From assembly GCA_933228675.1 (NCBI GenBank), contig OW121740.1:125625630-125689629 (forward strand): 64,000 bases of DNA, given 5' to 3'. This stretch comes from Stomorhina lunata. Taxonomy: Eukaryota; Arthropoda; Insecta; Diptera; Rhiniidae. Each line of letters begins with the position of its first letter. Positions within the stretch are counted from its first letter, which is position 1. A model generated the notes under the pieces. It saw nothing but the letters and a program-made list of their open reading frames with translations, did not search any database and was not told the origin of the DNA. This document shows positions 44,871 through 56,513 of this stretch, one piece after another. A program made the position numbers and the translations under genes.

Positions 44871-47800
44871 GTTTTTTATGCTTTAACAAAATTTTATCTT
44901 AAATGTTGCAGACTTCTAAATTTAATAACATGCAAAATACTTAACTAAAATCAACAGAGATCCAAAGACAATAAATATTTTTAATTTTAACTTTGTGCAG
45001 CATCAAAGTGACAAGAATTCAAAATAAATGCGTCGACCTTAAAATAGCAATTTGAAACGTTGCACGCACTAATAAAACATTTTAAATAGACATTTGATGT
45101 CATTTTTATATTTGTGGCACAACGTTTAACAAATAAAAAAAATATTTAAAAGCAAAAAATACCAAAATTCTGCACGCAAACACAACATTTAGGTTGGAAA
45201 CAAACACCTTAAGGCTTTAATAATAATTTTGATTGTTTCTTCTCGTAGTTCTTGTTCATTTTGAGTTGTTGTGGTTTTTATGGTCTCAGATGCCAGGGGG
45301 CGAGTCAAAAAACAATAAAGCTGCAACAAAGAAGACATTAAAAATCAAATATTGTTTTTGCTTAAATAAATATAAAAATTTATACAATTAGAAATAAATA
45401 TTATGAGTATGCGGCATCAAATATATAAAATTGTTATTTTTATGTTCTATTTGCAGCATAAACCACTTCCTTTAAGGAGCGAGTAGCACTAAACACCCAG
45501 AATATTTCAGTTTTTATATTCAGTTATTGCAAATATTCTTGCAGTTATTGTTAAGGAAAATTGCGTATTAAAATAAGTATACTTATTCTTGTTATTTATA
45601 CCCTACAGTCAGCAACAATATAAATGAAAGAACATTTTTTTTGGGAACATACACAATTTTGTCCAAAATCTTTTTAATAAGTTTTTTTTACCAAACGCTT
45701 AAAATAAGCTTTCGCGAAATAATGACATTTCTTAGAAAACCTTTTAAAGGTTTTTTTTTATTAATATTAAAGCTTTCAAATATAGACTTTCAAACAAAAG
45801 CTCTTGTGTAAAAATCTAAAAGCCATTGTAAATAAATTTTAAAATAATGAGCTATTGCATATAAATACTTAAATGAAAGCCCTAGTTTAACAAATATTTT
45901 ACCTTAATATTACATAAATCCTTTTTTAAAAGCTTTGTCCAAAAGAAGTTATTTTTGTTTCAATTAATATTAAAGCTTTCATACATAGTTTTTAAAACAA
46001 ATGTTCTTGTGTGAGGTAAATTAAAGCTTTTTATAAAAAACATTTCTGTACTTTTATTAATAAAAAACCCTTGTATGGATATTTAAAAATAATGAAAGCT
46101 TTTGAATAGAAATGCTTAAGTTAAAGGCCTAGCTTAGAAAATATTTTTCTTAATAATAGATGATTTTTTAAAAGCTTTGCCTAAATGGACTTATTTTTTA
46201 AAAAAATATTTTACCTAAATATTATATAAATGTGTTTTTTTAAAGCTCAAAAAGAGCCCAAATGAAGTTATAAGTTATTATTTCTATTAATATTTAAGCT
46301 TTTAAAAAAAGATTTTTAAACAAAAGCTCTTGTATGGAAAACTTGCAATAAATGAAAGCCTCTTATAAAAAAAGCTCTTATCAAATTTATGCTCTGTCAA
46401 AACCAAAAACAATTTATATTTTTATAAAGAAACCATTGCATAAAAATTTGAAAATAATGAAAGCTTTTGCAAGAAATACTTAAATGGACAAAGCTTTTTT
46501 AAAGCTTTGTTCAAATGAAAAAATTTAAATAGAGATTTTCAAACAAAATCTCTTGCGTAGAAAACAATTTTAAGCTTTTTATAGAAAAAGGTTTAATAAA
46601 TGTAAGCTCTATCACAAACTAAAACATTTTTGTAATTTTATTACCAAAAAAACCATTGCATAGAAATTTAAATTCAATGAAAGCTTTTGCAAAGAAATAC
46701 TTACTCAAATAAAAGCCCTAGTTTAGAAAAACTTTTACCTTAATAAATTTAAATGCTTTTTTTAAAACCATTGTCCAATTTAACAAATTTTCGTCATTTT
46801 TTTAATTAAACGCTTTAAAGCTGAAATTTTTAATTAATAAAAGCTTTCTTATAGAGTTTGTCAAACAAAACTTTTTTATAAAAATCATCAAAATTAAATC
46901 TATTACTTATAAATTTTCTTTAAATTAATGTTATAGGAAGATATGTCCAAAGAAAAGCTTTAATATATTTGTAATATTTAAAATCAAAGCTCTTTTATAT
47001 AAAACTTTCATCAAATAAATGCTTAAAAGCTTTTGCATAAGGACTATTATATAAAGCTTCAAAATATGGCTTTTATATACATAGATATTTTCAAAATTGC
47101 TCTTGTATACAAAAATATTCCCAATGAAGCTTTTTCTGCATAGAACATTTTTCAAGTAGAATTTTTCTCATAGAAAACTATATCCAAAATCTATTCTTCC
47201 CAAAATTGTTCACAGTTAAGTATCAAAATTTTGTAAAAAGCTTTCATGTAAGTTTCTTTTGTCTGACTTACGAAAGTTTTATTAAGTAATGAAAAAAATT
47301 TGGAATGAAAATTAGCAAGTTATGTTTTTAAAGCTTTAATTTGAAATGTTATGTCAAAAAAGTTCTGTAAAAATTCTTTCATTTGAAAATTTTTGTAAAC
47401 AGAAATATTTAACTCCTTTCAGTTACGAGAAAACTTTTCCAAAGAAGATATTCTAAGAAAATGTTTTCAGAAAAATGATTTTTTTAAGCAAAAAGCTTTT
47501 AACCCAATCTTCCGGTTAAATATTCTTTAAAAAGAAGGACTTAGTACAAAAAAGTCATATTTAGAAACAGCTTTTTACAAAGAAATCTTTAAAATAGTTA
47601 ACAAAGAGTAGAAAACGTTTCTAGAAGAATGATTATTTAAAGCAAATAAAGCTTTTAACCCAATTTCTTAAGCAAAGCTTTCTAAAAAACACAAAACAGA
47701 TTTACTACATTCAGACATAGCTTTTTGCAAAGAAAGCTTTAACATTTTTAGCATATAAAGTCTTAAGATTTTAATGGCTTTTTAACGAAGATAAAAAGTT

Positions 47801-48067
47801 TTAAAGATTTTAATAAAAAAAAAATTTGAATGAAAAAATTTGGTTGTTAAAAAATTTGCGTCCTTTTTAGTTACATTTGTTTAAAAATATCGAAGTTTAT
47901 GAAACATTTTTGTGATTCCAAATTAAAGTACTTTTTCGATTTAAAAGCTTTTTAAAGAAGATGCTAATGTTTTAGAATTTTCATCAAAAACTAAATCTTG
48001 TTTAAGAAATTAAAAACTTTTTACAACGATTTTGATGATTTCCAAATTAAATATAGGCAAATCCTGC
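44871..48067. other. A+T-rich DNA littered with AAAGCTTT motifs
   Basis: No gene. Motifs such as AAAGCTTTT, AAGCTCTTGTGTA and TATAAAAAGC recur at irregular intervals from about 45700 to 47950. They resemble parts of minisatellite C, so this may be a decayed extension, but no regular period is visible. Confidence 0.45.
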
Positions 48068-48996
48068 GTGACGGACGATACATTTGTACGGATTTTGTTG
48101 TATTTAAATGAATCCCATTGTCGTTTTACACGAGATATCTTTTCACAGATTTCGGAGAATATTAGGCCATCGATTGGGCATCGATTTTACAAACTTGCTT
48201 TGTAGAAAAAGATTTTCGCTTTTAAAGTGCTGTGACGGACGCTACAAAAAGTGACTTTTTTTCAACACATATTTCTGTAATTTTCATCAAATCGGTCATA
48301 GTAATAAAAGAATTGTAAATACATTGAAGATAGAGGAAAATCAGAGGATTACAAAACAGCTTTTATAAAATATTTTTAGGTTTCCAGTTTCAGAAAAAAT
48401 CCATAAATGTACTGTTGCGGACGCTACGTGACGGACGATACAGTTTTTACTTGAATGAAAGGAAAAAATTCATTTTCATATTTTTTTAAGGATTCGTAAT
48501 GGTTTTATTTGTTCCCGAATTTCATCTCCTTCCTCTTTATTTTCGCGGTTAAAAATGCGGCACAATTTAATATTTCACAAAACGGCTACATACATATATT
48601 TATTTAAAGCTTTTCACTTTTTACATTTTATTTTCCGTCGAAAGAATGCTGCGGCTAGCCGTTAGCATCAAATTTGCCCCACTGTATATTTTTTTAACAC
48701 CTAATATCTTAAATGTAATCTGTGGATATAGACAGTGTTATTGCTTTATGAATAAGACAGACATGTGTTCGTAAATATTATATTTAAAAAATAAAATTTT
48801 GTAAAAAATATATACTGTGACGGACGCTTCACACTTTCCTATACATATTATTCTGCAAAATGCTATATTAACATCTGCATATTTTAAGCCTAATATAAAG
48901 CATACTATAAGTTTTCTTTACGAACCAAGTTCAATTGGAGAAAAAAAATTTCACTAGTCAATTTAAAAAAACTTTATTTCTGTGACGGACGCTACA
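48068..48996 (+). repeat. Cluster of six GTGACGGACG(C/A)TACA motifs
   Basis: Occurrences at 48068-48082, 48234-48248, 48414-48427 (GTTGCGGACGCTAC), 48428-48442 (directly adjacent), 48817-48831 and 48982-48996, all in the same orientation. The G+C-rich 15-mer stands out from very A+T-rich surroundings and the spacing is irregular (about 160-390 bases). No known element or regulatory site is recognised. Confidence 0.85.
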
Positions 48997-51674
48997 CACT
49001 GTGAGCTCTTTTTTACTTGACTTTATTTATATCACTCCTATTACTTTTGATGGGGTCTTTTACATCTAATTGTATAAAATTAAGCAGACTTTGAGCCCCT
49101 ACTGAAACTTGATACCTAAATGGATGTTTTTGCGGTTTTTATGAACTTTTAAAAAAACCTATTATTTTCAAAAATTTATAAAAATTCGAGATGGGTGCAA
49201 ATGAAGACCTGCTATTCACGAAGAGAGTAATTCAAAATGGTATCCATTATATATTCTAAAGGATCAATACATGGTAAATTTTTTCATAAACACAAATAAG
49301 TGATTTTGCCGGTTTTAAAATTTTGTCCTTGGTTTAATGTTTTTCGGATTTGCCCATATGTGTCATTATTTGTAAACTATTAATACTTTTGAAATTAAAG
49401 GCACAACTTACTTCTACGGCTCATTTTGCTAAAACTGAAATGAATTTCGCAATAATCTAAGTAACGGTAAGTCAGACAGAAGATAAATGTGAGAAGCAAA
49501 TATAAAAAACAACCAGCACAATCGATGCATGTCAATCTATTTCACATTGGGCTTACAGAAGAAAAAACATTGAAACCGAAACCCACCCGCACAATCGATG
49601 CTTCACGGTCTGAAACTACTTAAGGTTTTTCGCAAAAAAAAACGATATTATATTTTGATGATTTTAAATTTTCTTTCATTTTCTTTTTAAAAGCTTTTAA
49701 CTTCTCAATGAATTGCAAAAAAGCTTTTCTAAATAATCTAAATAAAAACAGCCCGTCAAAGTCGACCTTTACCTTAAAGCCTTATTAAATAAAAATACTT
49801 AATGCCAAAAATTTACTCCTGCATTAAACCTCATAAACATTTTCCGTATTTCAACATTTTTATCCTTCAAACATTAATTTTTACATGTAAAAGTGTGTCA
49901 TTTCAACGCAAACTCTCCATTTACAAGAATGTCGTAAATTATTTTGACATTTTTATTCAACATTTATGTTTTTTTTTTCATTCTTTTTCAAATACCAATA
50001 AAATGTGTTTTCTTTTACAAAATGAACGTATAATTTCGAATTAGAAATCCACAAACAAAAAAAATTCCTGCTTCTGTAAAACCTATTAAAATTAATATCC
50101 TTAACCAGTAATTTTAGGGATCCTTAACATTTAATGTTTGTCTTTTTTTCTTTTATTTCAACAACAAATTCATCATAAATTTTGATGATTTTTATGGGCG
50201 TATAAGAATCGAAAAAGAAGATAATGAAAATTTTTACTGGCCAACCATGACAAATTTGTGGTTCATAATTTGGGAGAAAAAAAAATATTAATTTCAGTAG
50301 CAAATTGCTAGGAAATATTGAAATATTTGGAAAAGTTTTTCATTATAAATATTTTGTGTATTGTTGAGATTGAGATTAGTTTTCAAATAAATTATAATGC
50401 TAAAGTTAGTTATATTTTTCCTATAAAAATCTTCAAAACAAATTGGCTTTTCTGTTAGAAAATTTTCAACAAAACTTAAAACTAAATTATATTAAGAGTT
50501 AAGTTTATTTCTCAGACTTTTATGCCTTATTTATGTCTACAACACTTTTACTTTAAAAGTTTTTTTTGTCCTTACGAACTTCTCTGTTATAGTTTACTTC
50601 TATAAACTTTTAACTTTTTGCAACGTAAAGGAAATTAACTTAATATCCTGCCTCAAAAAATGAGAAAAATGTAATTGAATGAAAATACCAAAAAAAAAGT
50701 TGTTTTCTAACATTATAAAACATAAATTGAATTGAAATAAATATGTATGTAACTTTGTCGTTAGAACATACCATATTTATTTTATAACGAAACCACAATT
50801 TACATCATGTTTTTGTGTCGACCAACTTTTGTAAAGTCGTTGTCATCTGATTACATTTGAACTTGTCGAATTGCATTGAAGTAGTTGGTTAAACTCATAC
50901 AGAAAGAACATCATGTTGCCTGTCATATGCCTCGAACATGCAATGGACTGAGTACATGGAACTTGAAAATAAACATGTTGAAAAAAGGACAATTAGAAGA
51001 GAATAGGTCGGTCAAGACAGTTCACATGATACCTTACTCTATAATGCAGATTTTCAAATGGAGTTGAAATTACATGGGAGTTATAATGAAATCTAACCTA
51101 AGCAACAGCATAATTTCAGATCGAATGGTGGCAATGTTGGCAGCCCTAACACCAGGGTCGGAAGCTATGGTCTATTAAATCATTTGGCTTAAACTTAATT
51201 ATTGCCCAAACCGAAGTGAAACAACTTATATACCCTATTCAATAATGAATCGGGTACGGACAAAGGCACGGACTTGAATTGGAACATACAACTTTAGAAT
51301 TAGTCTGGCAGACTTATAACTTCATGACTGAGATTTAGCAATCTTATGCTTTAAACATACACGAAAAGATATCGCTTTATTGATGAAATGAGTCCCGATA
51401 ATTTAAATGTAGAGAAAACGATAGAAAAGTATATCACCCAGTTCATGCATCGTTCAGTAAATGGAGATTTGCTTTTGAATGCTTGTATAGCTTATGACCT
51501 TGCATTAGCGGAAAACTTTTTCCTCACTTGAAGTTTCATAAGGTGATTTGGATTTTTCCAAATTAAAGGCAGAGGATGGAGAAGTTCGTTGTTAAACTCT
51601 AAAAATAGGACAGATATTATTAGCGATTACAACCTTGTAATTTCAACACTCCGGATGTAATGGGATGCAGTTAA
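48997..51674. other. Unassigned A+T-rich DNA
   Basis: No gene seen. The 80-codon frame at 49802-50044 has no recognisable domain. A weak resemblance to the start of the LINE endonuclease exists near 50930-51010 (STWNLK and KGQLEE) but is too short to call. Confidence 0.4.
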
Positions 51675-51682
51675 GTCTACAG

Positions 51683-51781
51683 CAATGTTGGGCAAAGTCT
51701 CTCTAATTCTCTCTTACTTTGTATTTTGCCTACCCCTAAGGTTAGCAAAATTAAAAATCAGAAAGACTTTGCCCAACATTG
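51683..51781. mobile_element. 99-bp MITE with 8-bp target duplication
   Basis: The ends CAATGTTGGGCAAAGTCTCT and, in reverse, CAATGTTGGGCAAAGTCTTT form a long inverted repeat. GTCTACAG lies directly outside on both sides (51675-51682 and 51782-51789). An 8-bp duplication is compatible with hAT elements. It sits at the edge of repeat X; the corresponding sequence in copy 1 (near 15460) has no insertion. Confidence 0.85.
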
Positions 51782-51789
51782 GTCTACAG

Positions 51790-52750
51790 TTAAGCCTTGT
51801 TTCCAATTCCTATCCCAACTTCCTCGTGGTACATCCTGGTAACCTGGCCAAACTAGTTGAAGATGCGGCAAACAAAAAGTGTGTGATTCTAAGTCAGGAC
51901 TAATGTGAGACTAAGTTATATTGACGGCATTCGAACATTTTTGGTCTAAGGGTCTCAGATAATTGTACTTGGGAAGGTACGAAACTCGTTAGCCGCCGTG
52001 GTATTAGCTGGTAGTCATCTGCCTAGCATACCAAAAGTCCCAAGTTCGATCCCCGGCTAGACCCTCTTGAAAAAATAACTTTTCAAAAAAAGCGAGTTCA
52101 CCTATTAACTCAGCTAGTCACTGGTAATTGAGTATTAGGCTATGTAAAACTTCTCTAACTAATGCATTTGCCGTACGGAGCCGGAAAGTGTTAAAGGAAT
52201 TCTTTTTGCAAACAAACGTATACTTAGTCTCACTGTTCTCCTATACGCGTCTCAATTAAAACTGTACCCACAATATTCGTTCATCGGAGACGTAAACAAA
52301 GAGCTGCTGTCGTTAGTTACACTAGCAATGTGGCTTACGAAAGTTCATGCATGTACCAATACTTTCTCACATGATCAAGAACTCACTCACACATACGTTG
52401 TATAAATTTATTATTAACAGCAACAGAGAGGTGAGAAGGTGTAGATAAAGAGAAAAATGCTGATCTACTCTTACAGCAAAACATTAAGAGAAAAATGTTG
52501 TTCTGCTTATAGACACAAACGGAACAACAACTACACCAACAGAATCATTCTAGAAAACTAGGAGAAGAATTAAAATTAGTGAACTTTGAACAATGGGGCG
52601 GATAACTTAAAAATTCGTGACAATATAAAGTACAAAACTGCAACGTCTGTTCAACATGTTAGCAGTCGCGGACCTAGCACATCGCTTTACAACGTGGCAT
52701 GTGTTTTTGGAACCATTATTATGTTTATTATTGATGTATGTTTATTATTG
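51790..52750 (+). repeat. Repeat X, copy 2, interrupted
   Basis: Matches 15430-15800 at both ends: CGTGGTACATCCTGG near 51821 and CGTCTGTTCAACATGTTAG at 52644-52662. Between AAGGTACGAAACT (about 51974) and AAAGTACAAAACT (about 52627) this copy carries about 640 extra bases: a SINE at 51987-52207 and about 400 bases of unassigned sequence. The two flanking phrases resemble each other and may mark the insertion. Confidence 0.6.
51987..52207 (+). mobile_element. tRNA-derived SINE, copy 2
   Basis: Head TAGCCGCCGTGGTATTAGCT (A box region) and AAGTTCGATCCCCGG (B box region), then ACCCTCTTGAAAAAA and TAACTCAGCTAG as in the other copies. It ends near CGGAGCCGG, lacking the usual GGGGAATTATA-TA tail, so it is 3'-truncated or diverged. 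Confidence 0.8.
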
Positions 52751-52756
52751 ATGGAT

Positions 52757-53705
52757 GTGCATAAGGAAACCACCCGAGAAACTATATTCATTGAAATTTA
52801 AGACAATCTTCCAATAATACAAGAAGTGGAGAACGCTATTAAAAGAACTAAACTCGAAAAGGCCCAAGACATTGAAAATATTTTAGTGGAAATGCTTTTA
52901 TGTGATGTTGAATTATCAGTGAGATTGTGTCACACATTTGAATTTAAAATATGGGAAAAAAGAGGTAAATAAAGGCATACTATTCAAAATACCAAAAAAG
53001 GTGACTCTAAACACTGCAGCAACTACAGGGGAATAACACTTCTTCCAATATCGAGCAAGATACCAAGTCGAGTGATTTTGAACAGGGTTCAGACATAACC
53101 GCTCTTGTATTGAACTAATTAACATAGTAAGAATAGAATTTGAGCAATTCCACACCCCCATTTACCAAGTGTTTATTGACGTTTATCAAGTGTCAATAGG
53201 AGCTATCTGTGGAGAATTTTAGAAAATCCTAAAATTCCAACGAAAATTCAGGACTTAATTCGTTAATTAATTCCTATACAAGGGTAAATTGTCAAATCCG
53301 TTCGAAGCCAAAGATTATGCCTGGAGGCCTAGGCGCAAACTCACTATGGAATCGCGTAATAATCGACATTCTACGATCTATTTGGAAACCTCGCCAAATA
53401 TTAACAAGAAGTTACTAACATACAACTCGAATTTCAAGTCCGTCTTATATTACGGTTGCGAAACTTGGAAACTCCCGAATGACTTCGATATGCCCCTGCA
53501 TTCCTTTGCAAACAAATGCTTATGGCAAATCCTTAATAAATTTTAATGCTTACAGTAAAGAGGCAGTCGTGTTGGTGCATCTACTAGAACGTGGAGAAGT
53601 TGAATGGAATGGAGTATGCCAATCATCTCCCAAAAGAGCCCGATATAAAAGGATGATTGAAGCCTATAATCCACTGGAAATCAAGGATAACAGAAGAAGA
53701 TATAT
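52757..53705 (+). pseudogene. Decayed LINE fragment, reverse transcriptase to 3' tail
   Basis: Same family as the LINE at 8.4-11.7 kb. Translation in pieces gives IIQEVENAIKR and EMLLCDVELS, IPKK then NYRGITLLPISSK, NRSCIELIN, YKGKLSNPF, then after an internal deletion that removes the YADD region, KDYAWRP, TYNSNFKSVLYYGCETWKL and a short C-terminus. The 3' end reads AAGGATAACAGAAGAAGATA at about 53683. Multiple stops and frameshifts; not functional. Confidence 0.85.
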
Positions 53706-55700
53706 ACATTATCTGACATAACTTGAAAAACAAATCAACACTTCATCAGACAACTAGAACGTTAGTAAAAAATGCTTACAGATGCAGAAACCCGACACAT
53801 CGGATATAAGAACAAAAAAACGGAATTTCAGAAGTAACACAACCGTCTAAGGCCCCGTGCTTAAAGAGAAAAAAGAAACATTACAGTATTGCAAGAGAAG
53901 CACAGGTAGCTCTAAACAGATATAGAGGCTTACAAACTTAATAATTTCTTTAGATAAACTTCTCAAAAAAGACTTTGAACATTACAACACAGTCGTCGTC
54001 AAATCAGATCATCCTATGGTCTAAAGTTTAAAGTTTACCGATTTATTAAGAATCATTTCCACAGTCTATTAATGACCATTTTTCCAACTGAAATAGACTT
54101 AATTGAACTTTCAAAGTAACAGCATCTATTAAAAGTTGTATTAAACTGCCTGATCTCAACCTTGGTCTTTAAAGATTAGAACTGTAGAACAAGAGGTGTA
54201 GTGGTCGGAAAAATGCTTTAAACTGGGTACACATTTACGTAATCTATTAAATTTCATTGTACATGTCCCAACTATAAGAATGATTGAGAGATTTGTTGAA
54301 CAGACACCTAAGAGACTTAATGCTAGTGACCACACTAGTCCAAAAGGCTTTCCCAAGGTTGTCAAATGAAGATTGGTAATGGCATTTATCAAAAGGTATA
54401 GATGGCTTCAGTTTAAGAAGAAATGAATTCCTTAAGTCGCTCCGAATCAAACTCATTGTCAAGGGTTTATTAATGTATGGTCTTGAAGGAAGTGCGGGAG
54501 AATGCCTGGAAGACGTTGGTGTTTCATCTTTTTTTGATGCACTTGGGATCATGGGAAGTCTTAATATCGCAAAATCAAGCAAAGAGTTTTGTGAGGATGA
54601 ATGAAACTCACAAACATACATTTCATGAGCTCGTGTGTGTGTCTTTGGATAATTGTCTTCATTTGTTGTTTCCGGATTAGAGTAAAAACGGTATACTCTC
54701 TTTTTTATGGGACTTATCAAGAGGACCATACGGAAAATTAATGTATGGAAGTGCAATATCTTTATATTATAGAGTCTTTGTTCAGACATAATTAAATAAA
54801 TAGATGCAGGCAGGCATGACGATTTTTGAAACATTTGTTGCCTCTTCGGGTTCTTAAGATACATTTTTACCACTCTAAGGTTGCGCCTGTGCCATTGATA
54901 CTCCTCCTGATACAAGGTTAGCTAATATAGTCATTATCCATTTACCTAGGATGAGTAATGGTAAGGGTTGTGGAACAAAGACTCCTTATTTTAAGGAGAT
55001 TCTAAATATAGAAAATGTGGAAATATCTTGCAAACTTGTAGAGAACAATATTTATTAAAAAAATTAAAATATTCTTCTTCATTCCTTCTATAGTGGAAAA
55101 GACAAACCAGTAAGCAAGCGTGAAATGTTACAACTCCTAAACATTGCTAGCATTAGCGGTGTTAAACCTAGAATCCTGCAATCTCTGACGGTGCTAGTGG
55201 ATGCTGAAAAATATGTTGGACACAACCTGTTTGTGGGAAGTCGATGCGCACCTTCAAACCTGAAAAAGACATTTACAAAATTGATCGTTTGGTAGCAGGA
55301 ATAGGCAAGAGGAAATTAATATCACTCTTGTCTCTACGGAATGGAGAAAAAAAGCTTTTGAGGTCCCCATAAAGTCAGTATTTTTAAAAGAGTAAATAAA
55401 ACAAATGTCTGTCAAGGATATAACTAAAAGGATATTGAGCGGTCTGTCTAAAAGATCACTAGAAATAAAGCTGGAACAAACAATCTCCTCAATAATTATG
55501 CAAGCTTCTGGGTTTACTCTAATGACCTAGAGCTTAATATCATATCACCCTAGTGTCAATATATCTGGTTTATTGAGCCTGAGTTTTAAACTCAATGGAT
55601 TTTAGAAGAATTACATTTCGAGAGCCTATATTCAATACCGACTATGAAATGGAAAGGCAAAACCCGTTATATTTCCGAAAAATGTAAATAGAAGTTTATA
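53706..55700 (+). other. Unidentified coding-like remnants
   Basis: The base composition is more balanced than the surroundings. Plus-strand pieces read like protein: 54302-54603 (one internal stop) includes HLSKGIDGFSLRRNEFLK, LMYGLEGSAGECLEDVG and FFDALGIMGSLNIAK; near 54700 a further piece reads LSRGPYGKLMYGSAISLYYR; 55083-55290 includes KPVSKREMLQLLNIASISG and LVDAEKYVGHNLFVGSR, continuing in another frame (IYKIDRLVAGIGKRKLI). A 222-codon minus-strand frame (54247-54915) overlaps these and looks like their shadow. I do not recognise the family. It could be a decayed host gene, an old integrated sequence or a transposon protein. Breaks rule out a working gene. Confidence 0.35.
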
Positions 55701-56513
55701 TTTCTTCTACAATATATTTAAGCAATGGTTACTGAATAAAAGATTAATTCTCTCTGGTTTTTATTAAAAGTGATAAAAAGTGATTTTTTAAAAAAATAAA
55801 TATTTTGTTGATAAAACCAAAACAATGTTGGTGGGGAAATCTTTCCTCTTCGCGTCTCGATGTTTGGTTAGGCCATTTCTTCAGGAGGATTATCCATAAT
55901 TCTAGACACAAATTATATCTTATTTGTAAGACAGAATAAATACGAATTATTATGTCCAACAAATACCGACATAACAAAAACACACAAAAACACACACACA
56001 CAACATTTTTTCAGTTTCATATTTTCTTTATTTCACACACTTTTGTTGTTGCTTTGTTGGCGACTAAATCAAAGACGCTATAAAGGCGATTCAAAGAAGA
56101 TTAAAAAGTGATTTTGAAAAAAATTGGTTCATAGACGGTATTGAATGTAGGCTCACGATTTGTATTTCGTAAAAAATGTACTAGAAATTTGATTTAAGTT
56201 AGGGAAACTTTGAACAATATTTCACATTAATCGAATAGCATTGAACCTTTTGAGAATCTTTTGTAAATAAGGGAACTGTTACAAAGCTAACAATAAATAA
56301 TAATTTTCCCTATATAAATTAAGCATCCCATAACCACCATCTCCATAAGTTCAACATACCTTTCGTGGTGTAGCGTATAAAAAAAAAACATCAGAACCTT
56401 GACATTGCTGCAGTCTTTTTGAAAGGAATGGAAATGAAATATTCTTTAAAAGTCTAAGTATTTATACAAGGACAGACAGATGGAAAACAAAATAGACATG
56501 TTAAAACTACATA
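55701..56513. other. Unassigned A+T-rich DNA
   Basis: Nothing recognised apart from a short CA/CAAAA microsatellite near 55978-56003. Confidence 0.4.

Noticed and set aside
50930..51010. Possible LINE endonuclease start (STWNLK, KGQLEE)
   Set aside because: Similarity to the LINE start at 8472 covers only about 15-20 residues and does not continue, so it may be chance.
54247..54915. 222-codon minus-strand open frame as a gene
   Set aside because: The opposite strand has more protein-like pieces in the same interval, and the minus-strand translation has no recognisable motif; treated as a shadow of decayed plus-strand coding sequence.
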